Shown here: positions 1 through 7,938 of the stretch, piece after piece
How the letters are laid out: every line of letters starts with the position of its first letter
Numbering within the stretch: position 1 is the stretch's first letter
Source of the DNA: Bacteroides_D sp963546395
Lineage (GTDB): Bacteria > Bacteroidota > Bacteroidia > Bacteroidales > CAJPTX01
Length of the DNA: 22,403 nucleotides
Assembly (NCBI GenBank): GCA_963546395.1
Contig: CAUUMS010000022.1
Coordinates: forward strand, 1 to 22,403
Direction: 5' to 3'
Notes under the pieces: generated by a model
Database searches by the model: none
What the model was told of the DNA's origin: nothing
Seen by the model: the letters and a program-made list of their open reading frames with translations, nothing else
Program-made: the position numbers and the translations under genes

Positions 1-26
1 CCACCGAGTGCGACTGATTTCAGGAG

Positions 27-236
27 GTGCTGCGCCACGGCGACACCGGTTACCTCGTCCCCCAGCATGACGTGGAGGCCCTAGCCAGTGCCATGCAACG
101 CCTGCTGGACGCTCCCGCCGCCGAACGAGCCCGCATGGGGCAATGTGGCATCGAGCGCGTGCGCCGTCTCTTCCAGTGGCAAGACTCGGTGCAGACCGTC
201 ATTCGGGAGTACACCTCCCTGCTACCACCCCGGTAG
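27..236 (+). CDS. C-terminal fragment of a glycosyltransferase (GT4-like)
   Basis: The window opens inside a gene. The readable part ends with residues resembling the C-terminal helix region of GT4/GT-B glycosyltransferases: EVLRHGDTGYLVP, then DVEALASAMQRLLD, then a basic ERVRRLFQW stretch. In that family EVLR.G.TG.LVP forms part of the nucleotide-sugar site. In the same frame upstream the codons read TECD, a TGA at 15-17, then FQEVLRHG. The family normally has a Gly-rich motif there, so this TGA may be a GGA codon hit by a nonsense mutation or by a sequence error at the contig edge. The GTG at 27 is only the first available start after that stop and is probably not the true start. The stop TAG is at 234-236. 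The family call is fair; substrate and linkage cannot be told. Confidence 0.55.
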   Translation: MLRHGDTGYLVPQHDVEALASAMQRLLDAPAAERARMGQCGIERVRRLFQWQDSVQTVIREYTSLLPPR

Positions 237-311
237 CACCCCACCCATTCCATCCAGACGCTGGTAAGCATCGGCCCCATCCTCGCCCAGCCCTCAGCAC
301 ACCTGCGACGC

Positions 312-362
312 ATCAAAGCCGTATTTGCACTACCAAATTGGGACTTGATACGGCGATGGTGC
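312..362 (+). repeat. Dispersed intergenic repeat, copy 1
   Basis: This 51-base stretch matches 11669-11719 at 44 of 51 positions by eye. Shared blocks are ATCAAAGCCGTATTTG, CCAAAT and GGGACTTGATACG. It contains the inverted pair GCCGTAT / ATACGGC and an inner ATTTG / CAAAT pair, so it can fold as a stem-loop. Both copies lie between genes, after one gene and ahead of the next promoter. Confidence 0.75.
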
Positions 363-444
363 ATCGCGGATAGCGCGAATCATCCTCTCCCCTCATCGGG
401 GTCTGGCCGTTGCTCGTGCCCCGGGGCCATCGTGGGAGTTTCGC

Positions 445-452
445 TACCTTTG
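445..452 (+). promoter_or_regulatory. Bacteroidetes-type -7 box upstream of lysS
   Basis: TACCTTTG matches the Bacteroidetes -7 consensus TAnnTTTG. It lies 49 bases before the lysS ATG. The local sequence (CATCGTGGGA, then TACCTTTGC) resembles the region before recR at 7879-7905. I see no convincing -33 TTTG at the usual spacing. Confidence 0.5.
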
Positions 453-501
453 CGGTCGTGCGGCGAGCAGTGCCCTGCGCCGCGGAATCATTCATCATTC
501 T

Positions 502-2214
502 ATGGAGAGAAGCGAGCAGCAGCAGCAACGCATTGAGGCGCTAGAGGCCCTACGGGCCATGGGCGTAGAGCCGTACCCCGCCGCCCTATACCCAGTGACC
601 CACACCGTCGCGCAGGCCCTAGCCCAGTTCGATTCGCTCAGCGCGCAGCAGGCCGAGGTGTGCCTTGCGGGACGCATCCGGGCGCGGCGCATCATGGGCA
701 GCGCATCGTTCTTCACCCTGCAAGATGAGCACGGGAGCATTCAGGTGTACGTGCGGCGCGACGACCTGTGCCCCGATGAGGATAAAACCCTCTACAACGT
801 GCTCTTCAAGAAGCTCCTCGACCTGGGTGACATCGTGGGGGTGCGCGGCACGCTGTTCCGCACGCAGACGGGAGAGATGAGCCTCCACGCGCAGGAGCTC
901 ACGCTGCTCGCCAAGGCCATTCGCCCCCTGCCGGTGGTGAAAGAGAAAGATGGGCAGGTGTTCGATGCCTTCACCGACCCCGAGCAACGCTACCGCCAGC
1001 GTTACGTGGACCTAGCCCTCAACGCCGACACCAAGCGCACATTCCGGCAGCGGCAAGCCATCATCGCCGCCATGCGCGCCTTCTTCGATGCGCAGGGCTA
1101 CCTGGAGGTGGAGACGCCCGTGCTGCAACCGCTGGCTGGCGGGGCATCCGCACGCCCATTCATCACGCATCACAATGCGCTCGACATCCCGCTCTACCTC
1201 CGCATTGCCGATGAGCTCTACCTCAAGCGGCTCATCGTGGGCGGATTCGACGGGGTGTACGAATTTGCCAAGGACTTCCGCAACGAGGGGATGGATCGCA
1301 CGCACAACCCCGAGTTCTCGCTGCTGGAAATCTACGTGGCCTACAAGGACTACCTGTGGATGATGGACTTCGTGGAGGAGATGCTGGTGCACGCCGCAAC
1401 GGCGGTGCATGGGGGCACCACGTTCACGAATCGGGGTGAGACCATTAGCCTGGCCCGCCCTTTCCGGCGACTCACCATGGCGGATGCCATCCGGGAGTAC
1501 GGGGGCGTAGACATCGAGACGCTGGATGATGCGGGGCTCTACGAGGCCTGTCGTGCCCGCGGCGCGGCTGTGGATGGCACCATGGGCCGCGGCAAGCTCA
1601 TCGATACCCTATTTGGGGTCACCGCCGAGGAGCATCTGATACAGCCCACCTTCATCACCGACTACCCGGTGGAGATGTCGCCCCTGTGCAAGCGGCATCG
1701 GCACGATGCGTCGCTGACCGAGCGGTTTGAGCTCTACGTCAATGGTAGCGAGCTCTGCAACGCCTACAGCGAGCTGAACGACCCCATCGACCAGCTGGAG
1801 CGGTTCCAGGCGCAGATGCGTCTGGCTGAGAAGGGCGACCAGGAGGCTATGGTCATCGACTACGACTACGTGCGCGCCATGGAGTATGGCATGCCTCCAT
1901 GCGCGGGGATGGGCATCGGGATCGACCGTCTGGTGATGCTGCTGCTCGATAAGCCCTCGGTGCAAGACGTGATTCTATTCCCGCAGATGCGCCCCGAGCG
2001 TCGGCCGCAGCACGACGATGATGCCGCATTCGAGGCGGCAGGGGTGCCCCAGGAATGGATCAAGCCGCTGCGCGCCCTGGGGTACAATTCGCTGGACGTG
2101 CTGCGCGGTGCCAAGCCCACCAAGCTGGTGAACGATCTGCGTGGCTACGCCAAGCAGCAGAAGCTATCGCTCCCACCCCTCACGCCCGAAACCATCGAAA
2201 CGTGGCAGCGTTGA
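502..2214 (+). CDS. lysS: Lysyl-tRNA synthetase, class II
   Basis: This enzyme charges tRNA-Lys with lysine in the cytoplasm, using ATP. The 570-aa protein has the N-terminal anticodon-binding OB fold (about residues 50-160, with GRIRARRIMGSASFFTLQD). The class II catalytic core follows: motif 1 around FFDAQGYLEVETPVL, motif 2 FRNEGMDRTHNPEFSLLE, and motif 3 GMGIGIDRLVMLL. After motif 3 there is an extension of about 70 residues ending KLVNDLRGYAKQQKL. Such an extension is usual in Bacteroidetes LysRS (about 575 aa) and absent from the roughly 505-aa Escherichia coli enzyme. The ATG at 502 gives an N terminus (RIEALEALRAMGVEPYPA) that fits the family. The gene stands alone with its own promoter box; the next gene starts about 110 bases later with another. 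Confidence 0.97.
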   Translation: MERSEQQQQRIEALEALRAMGVEPYPAALYPVTHTVAQALAQFDSLSAQQAEVCLAGRIRARRIMGSASFFTLQDEHGSIQVYVRRDDLCPDEDKTLYNVLFKKLLDLGDIVGVRGTLFRTQTGEMSLHAQELTLLAKAIRPLPVVKEKDGQVFDAFTDPEQRYRQRYVDLALNADTKRTFRQRQAIIAAMRAFFDAQGYLEVETPVLQPLAGGASARPFITHHNALDIPLYLRIADELYLKRLIVGGFDGVYEFAKDFRNEGMDRTHNPEFSLLEIYVAYKDYLWMMDFVEEMLVHAATAVHGGTTFTNRGETISLARPFRRLTMADAIREYGGVDIETLDDAGLYEACRARGAAVDGTMGRGKLIDTLFGVTAEEHLIQPTFITDYPVEMSPLCKRHRHDASLTERFELYVNGSELCNAYSELNDPIDQLERFQAQMRLAEKGDQEAMVIDYDYVRAMEYGMPPCAGMGIGIDRLVMLLLDKPSVQDVILFPQMRPERRPQHDDDAAFEAAGVPQEWIKPLRALGYNSLDVLRGAKPTKLVNDLRGYAKQQKLSLPPLTPETIETWQR

Positions 2215-2251
2215 CCCCATCGCCGTGGTTCAATCTTTCTGCAAAAAGCAC

Positions 2252-2259
2252 TACCTTTA
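2252..2259 (+). promoter_or_regulatory. -7 box upstream of the porE-like gene
   Basis: TACCTTTA is a one-mismatch TAnnTTTG box in the 111-base gap after lysS. It would start a transcript near 2266, about 60 bases ahead of the preferred ATG at 2326. No clear -33 element is seen. Confidence 0.4.
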
Positions 2260-2325
2260 CGCCGTGCGCACTGTAGTTGTCCGGCAATGCCGAGCCCGGC
2301 GCACATTCAACGAAGCATCCAAGGC

Positions 2326-4329
2326 ATGATGTCCACTCCACGAAAGCTATTGCTACCCGGCCTGCTAGTCCTGATGCTATGCGGCCCCATGTGGGCTGGG
2401 GCCCAGTCCAAGCAGATCATGCGGGCCGACGAGTTCTACGATGCGGGCGGCTACGCTGAGGCGTTACCCTTGTATAAGGACAACCTGGTGACCCTGGAGA
2501 AGGAGAAGCTGGGCGACTACCTCTTCAAGGTGGCCGAGTGCTACCGTCGCACGGGCAATGCGCGGCAGGCCTCGCTGTGGTACGCCAAGGCCATCATGCG
2601 CGAGTGCACCAATCCCAAGGCCCACCTGTACTACGCCAATGCCCTGCTAAGCGACGAGAAGTACGACCTGGCGCGCGAGGAGTACGAGATCTACAAGAAG
2701 CTGATGCCCAACGACCCGCTGGGCGACAATGGGCTCCGCTCGGTGGAGCTGGCGGCGCTGTGGAGCGAGTCGCCCTCGGGCTACGAGGTGCGCCCTATGT
2801 CGGTGCTCAACTCCAAGGCCAACGATTACAGCCCGATGTACGGCTCGTCGGACTACCGGGTGATCATGCTCTCGAGCTCGCGCGATGCGGCCACGGGCAA
2901 CTTGCGCCACGCAGCCACGGGGGAGAAGTTCGCTGATATCTTCACCTCCAAGAGCAATACCGACGGACGCTGGAGCAAGCCCAAGGGCGTATCGGATGTC
3001 ATCAACACCAATGCCGAGGAGGGGACTCCCTCCTTCAGCAGCGATTTCTCCAAGATCTACTTCACGCGCTGCCGCATGATGAAGCGTGAGAAGCAGGGAT
3101 GCCAGATCCTCGAATCCACAAGCGGTGACGAGGGCTGGGGGGTACCACAGATGCTCCCTCTGGCTCCGGACTCTATGATAGTGGCTCACCCGTCGCTGAG
3201 CGAGGATGGCCTCACGCTCTACTTCACGAGCGATATCGCCGGCGGATTCGGGGGGCTCGACATCTGGAAGGTCACCCGTAGCAGCACGAGCGACCCATGG
3301 GGCGATCCTATCAACCTGGGCTCGTCTATCAACACGGGCGGCGATGAGGTGTTCCCATTCATACACCCGGATGGCACCTTCTACTTCTCCTCCAACGGGC
3401 ACCCCGGCATGGGGGGGCTCGACATCTTCCGCTACTACAAGGATGCTGAGGGGAAGATGCAGCTGGAGAACATGCGCTACCCGGTGAACTCGCCCGCCGA
3501 CGATTTCGGTATCACCATCCAGAAGAAACGCGAGGAGGGCTTCTTCACCTCCAACCGCAAGGGGGGCCGCGGCGGTGACGATATCTACTGGTTCTACCTG
3601 CCGCCGCTGGAGTTCAACCTGCTGGGGAACATTACCACCGAGGATGGCACGCACCCGCTGGCCAACACCAAGGTGCGACTCGCGGGGAGCGACGGGAGCA
3701 TCCAGACGAGTGAGACCAACGCCGAGGGGAAATTCAAGTTTATGCTTACCCCGAATACGGACTACGTGGCCATCAGTAACAACAAGGGTTTCCTGAACGG
3801 CAAGACCAAGATTTCAACGCGTGGCAAGGGGGCCAGTGAGGATATCAAGGTGGATATCGCCATGAAGTCGACGGCTAAGCCCATCGTGCTCCCGAACGTG
3901 TTCTACAATTTCAACGCATGGGATCTACGGCCCGAGTCGGTGGAGTCGCTTAACCTACTGGTGGATCTCCTGAAGGATAATCCGAACATCATCATCGAGC
4001 TTGGGTCGCACACCGACTCTAAGGGCTCGCAGCAGTACAACTACGAGCTCTCGCAGAAGCGTGCGCAGTCTGTGGTGAACTACCTGATTGAGCGTCAGAT
4101 TCCGGCGGCACGCCTACGCGCCAAGGGCTATGCCCAAACGATGCCCTTCGTGGTGGATCAGGCCCTCAACGCTCGCTGCCCAGCACTACCCATCGGGCAG
4201 CCCTTGACACCCGAGTTCATCGAGAGCCTACAGAACGAGGCCGACCGCGAGATGGCTGAGCAGGCCAACCGGCGCACGGAGTTCCGCGTGCTGCGCGATG
4301 ATTACCCTGTGGCACCAGCCTCTCGCTAG
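2326..4329 (+). CDS. porE: PorE-like type IX secretion protein (TPR, beta-propeller, CRD, OmpA)
   Basis: This envelope protein is predicted to tie the type IX secretion machinery to peptidoglycan. From the ATG at 2326 it has 667 residues, close to the length I recall for Porphyromonas gingivalis PorE. A signal peptide (KLLLPGLLVLMLCGPMWAGA) comes first. TPR repeats follow at about 25-130, then PD40/WD40-like propeller blades at about 140-410 with YFTSDIAGGFGGLDIW and YFSSNGHPGMGGLDIF. A carboxypeptidase-regulatory-like domain is at about 427-505, and a C-terminal OmpA domain at about 523-660 with ELGSHTDSKGS and NRRTEFRVL, the diaminopimelate-binding fold. This domain order is that of PorE. 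An in-frame ATG at 2287 would add 13 residues ahead of the signal peptide and is less likely. A generic OmpA/PD40 protein outside the secretion system remains possible. No other type IX genes are in this window. Confidence 0.75.
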   Translation: MMSTPRKLLLPGLLVLMLCGPMWAGAQSKQIMRADEFYDAGGYAEALPLYKDNLVTLEKEKLGDYLFKVAECYRRTGNARQASLWYAKAIMRECTNPKAHLYYANALLSDEKYDLAREEYEIYKKLMPNDPLGDNGLRSVELAALWSESPSGYEVRPMSVLNSKANDYSPMYGSSDYRVIMLSSSRDAATGNLRHAATGEKFADIFTSKSNTDGRWSKPKGVSDVINTNAEEGTPSFSSDFSKIYFTRCRMMKREKQGCQILESTSGDEGWGVPQMLPLAPDSMIVAHPSLSEDGLTLYFTSDIAGGFGGLDIWKVTRSSTSDPWGDPINLGSSINTGGDEVFPFIHPDGTFYFSSNGHPGMGGLDIFRYYKDAEGKMQLENMRYPVNSPADDFGITIQKKREEGFFTSNRKGGRGGDDIYWFYLPPLEFNLLGNITTEDGTHPLANTKVRLAGSDGSIQTSETNAEGKFKFMLTPNTDYVAISNNKGFLNGKTKISTRGKGASEDIKVDIAMKSTAKPIVLPNVFYNFNAWDLRPESVESLNLLVDLLKDNPNIIIELGSHTDSKGSQQYNYELSQKRAQSVVNYLIERQIPAARLRAKGYAQTMPFVVDQALNARCPALPIGQPLTPEFIESLQNEADREMAEQANRRTEFRVLRDDYPVAPASR

Positions 4330-4716
4330 CGAGTAAGTCTGGCCGAGGGAGCCACACGCAACACCGTGAGGCCCCAGCCCAGCAGTGCAACTGGTACGGA
4401 AGCATGCAGGGGTAGGCGCATGGCGCATGCATCGTGTTAGCGGCGAGGTGATGCACGAGGCTACGGGGGATGATGGTAGAGGCTACATGGTTCGCCCGGA
4501 GGATCTGGTGCGGGGAGTGATATTCCCACATGAGCGGATGGAGGGAGTGGGTAAATTGTGGGGGTCTTGCCGTTGTCTCACGTAGGAGCATCGTGATTGG
4601 GACTCATGCTATGGCGGGCCATCTTCTGCTCACAGCGCACGGAGAGCTAATGTTTGCACGGGCACCTTGGCCCCACTCGATGAACGAGGTAACCCCAGAT
4701 AAGTACCCGAATAGAC
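4330..4716. other. 387-base intergenic region, no gene seen
   Basis: No open frame here looks coding. The only signal I can point to is TAATGTTTG at 4648-4656, an imperfect -7 box (one extra spacer base) about 60 bases ahead of purM. No terminator hairpin with a T-run is visible after the porE-like gene. Confidence 0.5.
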
Positions 4717-5907
4717 GTGGATAGCACACAGTCCGATCGCTACGCCCAGCGGGGCGTATCCTCCGGCAAGGAGGACGTACACAGCGCCATTGCGCAGCTA
4801 GACAAGGGGCTCTACCCCACGGCCTTCTGCAAGGTGAGCCCGGATATGCTGGGGAATGACCCCAGCTACTGCTGCGTGATGCATGCGGATGGCGCGGGTA
4901 CCAAGTCGTCACTTGCCTATGCCTACTGGCGTGAGACGGGCGACCTGAGCGTGTGGCGCGGCATTGCACAGGATGCCATAGTAATGAACCTGGACGACCT
5001 GCTGTGCGTGGGCATCCACACAGACATTCTCCTCTCGTCCACCATTGGTCGCAATCGTCGCCTAGTGCCGGGGCTGGTGGTCAAGGCGCTCATCGAGGGT
5101 ACTGAGGCCGTGTGCGCAATGCTCCGTCAGCATGGGGTCAACATTCAGCTCACGGGCGGAGAGACTGCCGATGTGGGCGACCTGGTGCGCACCGTCATCG
5201 TCGACAGCACGGTGGTGGCACGGGCTCCACGGGCCAGCATCATTCGTAATGATGCCATTGCCCCGGGCGATGTGGTAGTGGGGCTAGCCTCCTTCGGTCA
5301 GGCTACCTACGAGGAGTGCTACAACGGGGGCATGGGCAGCAATGGGCTCACCTCAGCACGGCACGATGTGTTCAGCCGGTATATCGCCGAACGCTACCCA
5401 GAGAGCTACGACGGGGGGATTGACCCTGCGCTAGCATACACGGGCACACAGCGGCTTACCGACCCCGTGCCGGGGCTCCCGCTCAACATGGGGCAACTGG
5501 TGCTCAGCCCCACGCGTACCTACGCGCCAGTGATGGCACGTATGCTGAGTGAGATGCGGCAGGATATACACGGGATAATTCACTGCTCGGGGGGAGCGCA
5601 GACCAAGGTGCTCAATGCCATTCATGACCTCCGCGTGGTGAAGGATAACCTATTCCCCACCCCACCGCTGTTCGAGATCATTCAGCGCGAGTCGGGCACT
5701 CCCTGGGAAGAGATGTACCGGGTGTTCAACATGGGGCACCGCATGGAGCTTTACCTCCCCGAGGCAAGGGCTGAGGCGGCTATTGCCATTGCCCAAGCAT
5801 TCGGCGTGGAGGCCCGCATTGTAGGCCACTGCGAGTCACTGCCTGGACGGGCGGAGGTGGTAGTGGCTACGCCGATGGGTCGTTACACCTACCACCCCAC
5901 CCACTAG
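4717..5907 (+). CDS. purM: Phosphoribosylformylglycinamidine cyclo-ligase (AIR synthase)
   Basis: PurM closes the imidazole ring of FGAM to give AIR in purine synthesis, using ATP. The 396-aa protein is the longer Bacteroidetes form. Near the N terminus it has YAQRGVSSGKEDVHSAIAQL, then HADGAGTKSSLAY, which is the Gly-rich AIRS/PurM N-terminal motif. LTGGETADVGDLVRT follows at about 145-160, then GMGSNGLTSARHDVF, LSPTRTYAPV and HCSGGAQTKVL, with FNMGHRMELY near the C terminus. All are in the family order. The start is the GTG at 4717: an in-frame TAA at 4690-4692 leaves no upstream ATG. The gene is monocistronic and convergent with comF. A perfect GCCAGAT / ATCTGGC inverted repeat (5922-5928 and 5943-5949) follows it, but without a T-run. 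Confidence 0.95.
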   Translation: MDSTQSDRYAQRGVSSGKEDVHSAIAQLDKGLYPTAFCKVSPDMLGNDPSYCCVMHADGAGTKSSLAYAYWRETGDLSVWRGIAQDAIVMNLDDLLCVGIHTDILLSSTIGRNRRLVPGLVVKALIEGTEAVCAMLRQHGVNIQLTGGETADVGDLVRTVIVDSTVVARAPRASIIRNDAIAPGDVVVGLASFGQATYEECYNGGMGSNGLTSARHDVFSRYIAERYPESYDGGIDPALAYTGTQRLTDPVPGLPLNMGQLVLSPTRTYAPVMARMLSEMRQDIHGIIHCSGGAQTKVLNAIHDLRVVKDNLFPTPPLFEIIQRESGTPWEEMYRVFNMGHRMELYLPEARAEAAIAIAQAFGVEARIVGHCESLPGRAEVVVATPMGRYTYHPTH

Positions 5908-6033
5908 GGAGCCCAGCCAAGGCCAGATACACCCCCACTCTCATCTGGCAGGTATCCCCGTAGAACAGGGCAGATACCCGCCGCTCGATGCGTGCTGCCA
6001 ATGCATCCGCAATACGCAGAGCAATACCTTGTG

Positions 6034-6807
6034 TTACAGCGGAGGGAAGAGATCGGGATCGAGGGGAGCGTGCGGAGCAGCATCCAGCACACCCCGACAG
6101 AGCCCAGGGGCCACGGCCAATGAGCCGATGGAGTAAGTGAGTCCCTGCTGCTGGAGCACAGCCACGCATTCGCCCATGGTAGCTCCCGTGGTCAACACAT
6201 CATCCACTACCAGGACATGCTCCCCGGGCGATAGATTGCACTTCGGATTGAAGGCAAAGGAGCCCCGCACATTGCCCCGACGGGCATCGGGTGAACTGCA
6301 TGTCGTCTGCGACTTTCCATGTTTGCGTCGCCGTAGGGCTGACACCACCGGTATACCCCACAGGCTAGCGATCCCCCGCGCAAAGAGGGAGCACTGGTTG
6401 TAACCCCGCTGCACGAGCTTACGCCAATGGATAGGCACGGGTACAATGGCATCGAATGGGATTGTGACACCGGCATCCTTCAACGTACGAGCGTACAATT
6501 GGCCAAGGGCATAAGCCACGTCGAGCCGTCCCTGGTACTTCATCATCCATACCAGGTGGCGCATATGCCCCGTCTGGCTATAAAAGCAGAGGGGGAGCAC
6601 CCATTGGGCCCCGTGAAAGGGCTCCATGGCACCACGCACAGGAGCACTCTCGGGCTGCTGCCAGAAATGCGTGTAGGGTAACTGTTGGATACAATGAGGA
6701 CAGAGCCGCTCGTCATGCCCATAGAACAGATTGCGGCACACCGCGCATTCGCGCACTCGGCGATGATGAGTCCTTATGCCAAACATGATGACCCTGCCAG
6801 CATGCAA
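6034..6807 (-). CDS. comF: ComF family phosphoribosyltransferase-like protein
   Basis: ComF proteins help take up and process single-stranded DNA in naturally competent bacteria and are widespread outside them; the exact biochemistry is unsettled. The 257-aa protein has an N-terminal zinc ribbon (CAVC then CPHC). The ComF signature MMKYQGR follows, then PVPIHWRKLVQRGYNQ, and the PRPP-loop motif VLVVDDVLTTGATM near residue 215. All hallmark residues are present. The first ATG is at 6807; an internal ATG at 6786 (MFGIRTHHRRVRECAVC) would trim seven residues and fits the family N terminus as well. It starts about 20 bases after the unrecognised minus-strand ORF 6827-7267, so the two may be co-transcribed. 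Confidence 0.92.
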   Translation of the reverse strand: MHAGRVIMFGIRTHHRRVRECAVCRNLFYGHDERLCPHCIQQLPYTHFWQQPESAPVRGAMEPFHGAQWVLPLCFYSQTGHMRHLVWMMKYQGRLDVAYALGQLYARTLKDAGVTIPFDAIVPVPIHWRKLVQRGYNQCSLFARGIASLWGIPVVSALRRRKHGKSQTTCSSPDARRGNVRGSFAFNPKCNLSPGEHVLVVDDVLTTGATMGECVAVLQQQGLTYSIGSLAVAPGLCRGVLDAAPHAPLDPDLFPPL

Positions 6808-6826
6808 TGAATACTATGTTGCCCCA

Positions 6827-7267
6827 TTAGCCCTGCGCAGCACGTAGGGCTCGCACATCGTACACCGGCCGGCCAATGGCAGCAGCCAACGTCTCACAGA
6901 GTAGCCTGGAGTCGAGCCTGTACCCGCTGGGAGCCATAGGATTAACCGTGACAGCCAAGAGCTCGTTGCGCAGGAGGCACGAGATACGGCCACCGGCCTT
7001 CTCGTAAGCATAAAAGGCTCGCAGTGAGGCGAAGATGCGGGTAAAATCCTGCACCTCCTCAGTACCCTCACCGACTTCCCGAAGCACGTTTAGCACCCTA
7101 TCGCTCAAAGTCCCTGTGATGTAGATGTGACGACCATAGCGGAACAGATCCTTATTCGCCTGCGCCAGTAGGAACACGGACGGAATCTCCAAACCATGCA
7201 GCACGCCCTGCTCATCAATGCAGCAACTGCGTGAGCGGCGACAACTCCGACGTGGCAATCTTATCAC
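6827..7267 (-). CDS. Unrecognised protein, possibly missing its N-terminal part
   Basis: I do not recognise this 146-aa frame. From about residue 15 it reads like real protein: DEQGVLHGLEIPSVFLLAQ, then YGRHIYITGTLSDRVLNVL, then AYEKAGGRISCLLRN, ending GRPVYDVRALRAAQG. There is no signal peptide or membrane segment. The first 15 or so residues, from the GTG at 7267, are Arg/Cys-rich and overlap the end of a decayed kdd gene in another frame. The true start may therefore lie downstream, for example the GTG of GVLHG, or the gene may have lost its 5' end at a deletion junction near 7215. It lies 20 bases upstream of comF on the same strand, so transcription through both is likely. It is probably coding, function unknown. 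Confidence 0.45.
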   Translation of the reverse strand: MIRLPRRSCRRSRSCCIDEQGVLHGLEIPSVFLLAQANKDLFRYGRHIYITGTLSDRVLNVLREVGEGTEEVQDFTRIFASLRAFYAYEKAGGRISCLLRNELLAVTVNPMAPSGYRLDSRLLCETLAAAIGRPVYDVRALRAAQG

Positions 7268-7604
7268 CCACCTTCAGATTGATCTTACCCTGGAGAGCCT
7301 CTCATATCTTCTCCACCGTGCCCTGGAGCATGCCCTCCGAGCCGGTGACGAGGTTGCGGTGCTTACCCTGCTTAGCCACGATGTCGAGCATGATCATGGC
7401 GATCTTCTTCTCATCTCCCATAGCCTGCTTCTCTATCTGCGTGAAGTTTGCCTAATCGATGTTCAGGGTGTGCACATCGATTAGAATCTCGTTGTCGTAG
7501 ATCTCACCCATGTTATTATCCACGCAATTCGCAGCCTGGAGTGGCACACCATTAGACTCTATCATGCAATGCACACCGTAGCGGTACCCCGCCTTCGCTC
7601 CCAT
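7215..7604 (-). pseudogene. kdd: Decayed fragment of L-erythro-3,5-diaminohexanoate dehydrogenase
   Basis: Reading the minus strand from an ATG at 7602-7604 gives a recognisable N-terminal third of Kdd. This enzyme oxidises 3,5-diaminohexanoate in anaerobic lysine fermentation. The blocks are YRYGVH, then NNMGEIYDNEILIDVHTLNI, a TAG stop (7452-7454), ANFTQIEKQA, DEKKIAMIMLDIVAKQGKH, then VTGSEGMLQGTVEKI. A TGA stop (7302-7304) comes next, then KINLKVGDKIATSEL. In intact Kdd these are joined by Ser and Gly codons where the stops now lie, and the VTGSGGM block is a family hallmark. Sequence past GDKIAT no longer matches and stops at TGA 7215-7217; the roughly 240 residues that should follow, with the NAD fold, are absent. 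The stretch 7605-7896 upstream holds no gene I can support. Confidence 0.75.
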
Positions 7605-7896
7605 GATGCCTGTGGCACGTACGATGATCTTAACGATGCACCATCATTTCGCTCAGCGCCACATGCACAGGATGACCTGGTAGGCGAGACCTCCCGGGCA
7701 TGCCAAAGGTAACACTTTGGCGGCAGATTGCAGCATCGCATGCGGCAGTAAATTTCACTACCGCAGCTCCGCCATTCACCCCAGGTGCCGCGCTGGGCGC
7801 ATTACCCTCACGCAGCGCATCGCAAGCCCACCACTATTTGTAGTCCATCGCTTAGGATCCGGTATTGACACCTAGTGTGCATCGTGGGAAAATCTT

Positions 7897-7904
7897 TACC
7901 TTTG
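7897..7904 (+). promoter_or_regulatory. -7 box upstream of recR
   Basis: TACCTTTG is a perfect TAnnTTTG box. It predicts a transcript start near 7908-7911, which argues against the GTG at 7915 and for one of the ATGs at 7921, 7930 or 7939. A TTGACA at 7865-7870 is too far upstream (29 bases) to be a typical -33 element. Confidence 0.5.
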
Positions 7905-7938
7905 CGTCTGTGGCGTGGATATGCGTCACATGGCAGCC

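Noticed and set aside
2647..3654. 335-codon minus-strand frame inside the porE-like gene.
   Set aside because: It is the antisense shadow of a well-supported GC-rich gene; its His/Arg/Val-rich composition shows no domain.
5922..5949. Perfect GCCAGAT / ATCTGGC inverted repeat after purM.
   Set aside because: There is no T-run on either strand and the loop is 14 bases, so I do not call it a terminator; it may still be a weak bidirectional one.
5867..6169. Minus-strand frame overlapping the ends of purM and comF, with a protein-like middle (ALRIADALAARIERRVSAL).
   Set aside because: It overlaps two well-supported genes at both ends and matches no family I know; the convergent gap is only 126 bases.
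7641..7860. Minus-strand open stretch upstream of the kdd relic (including VNGGAAVVKFTAACDAA).
   Set aside because: It could be a remnant of a neighbouring fermentation gene, but I cannot match it to a family and it may be chance in GC-rich DNA.
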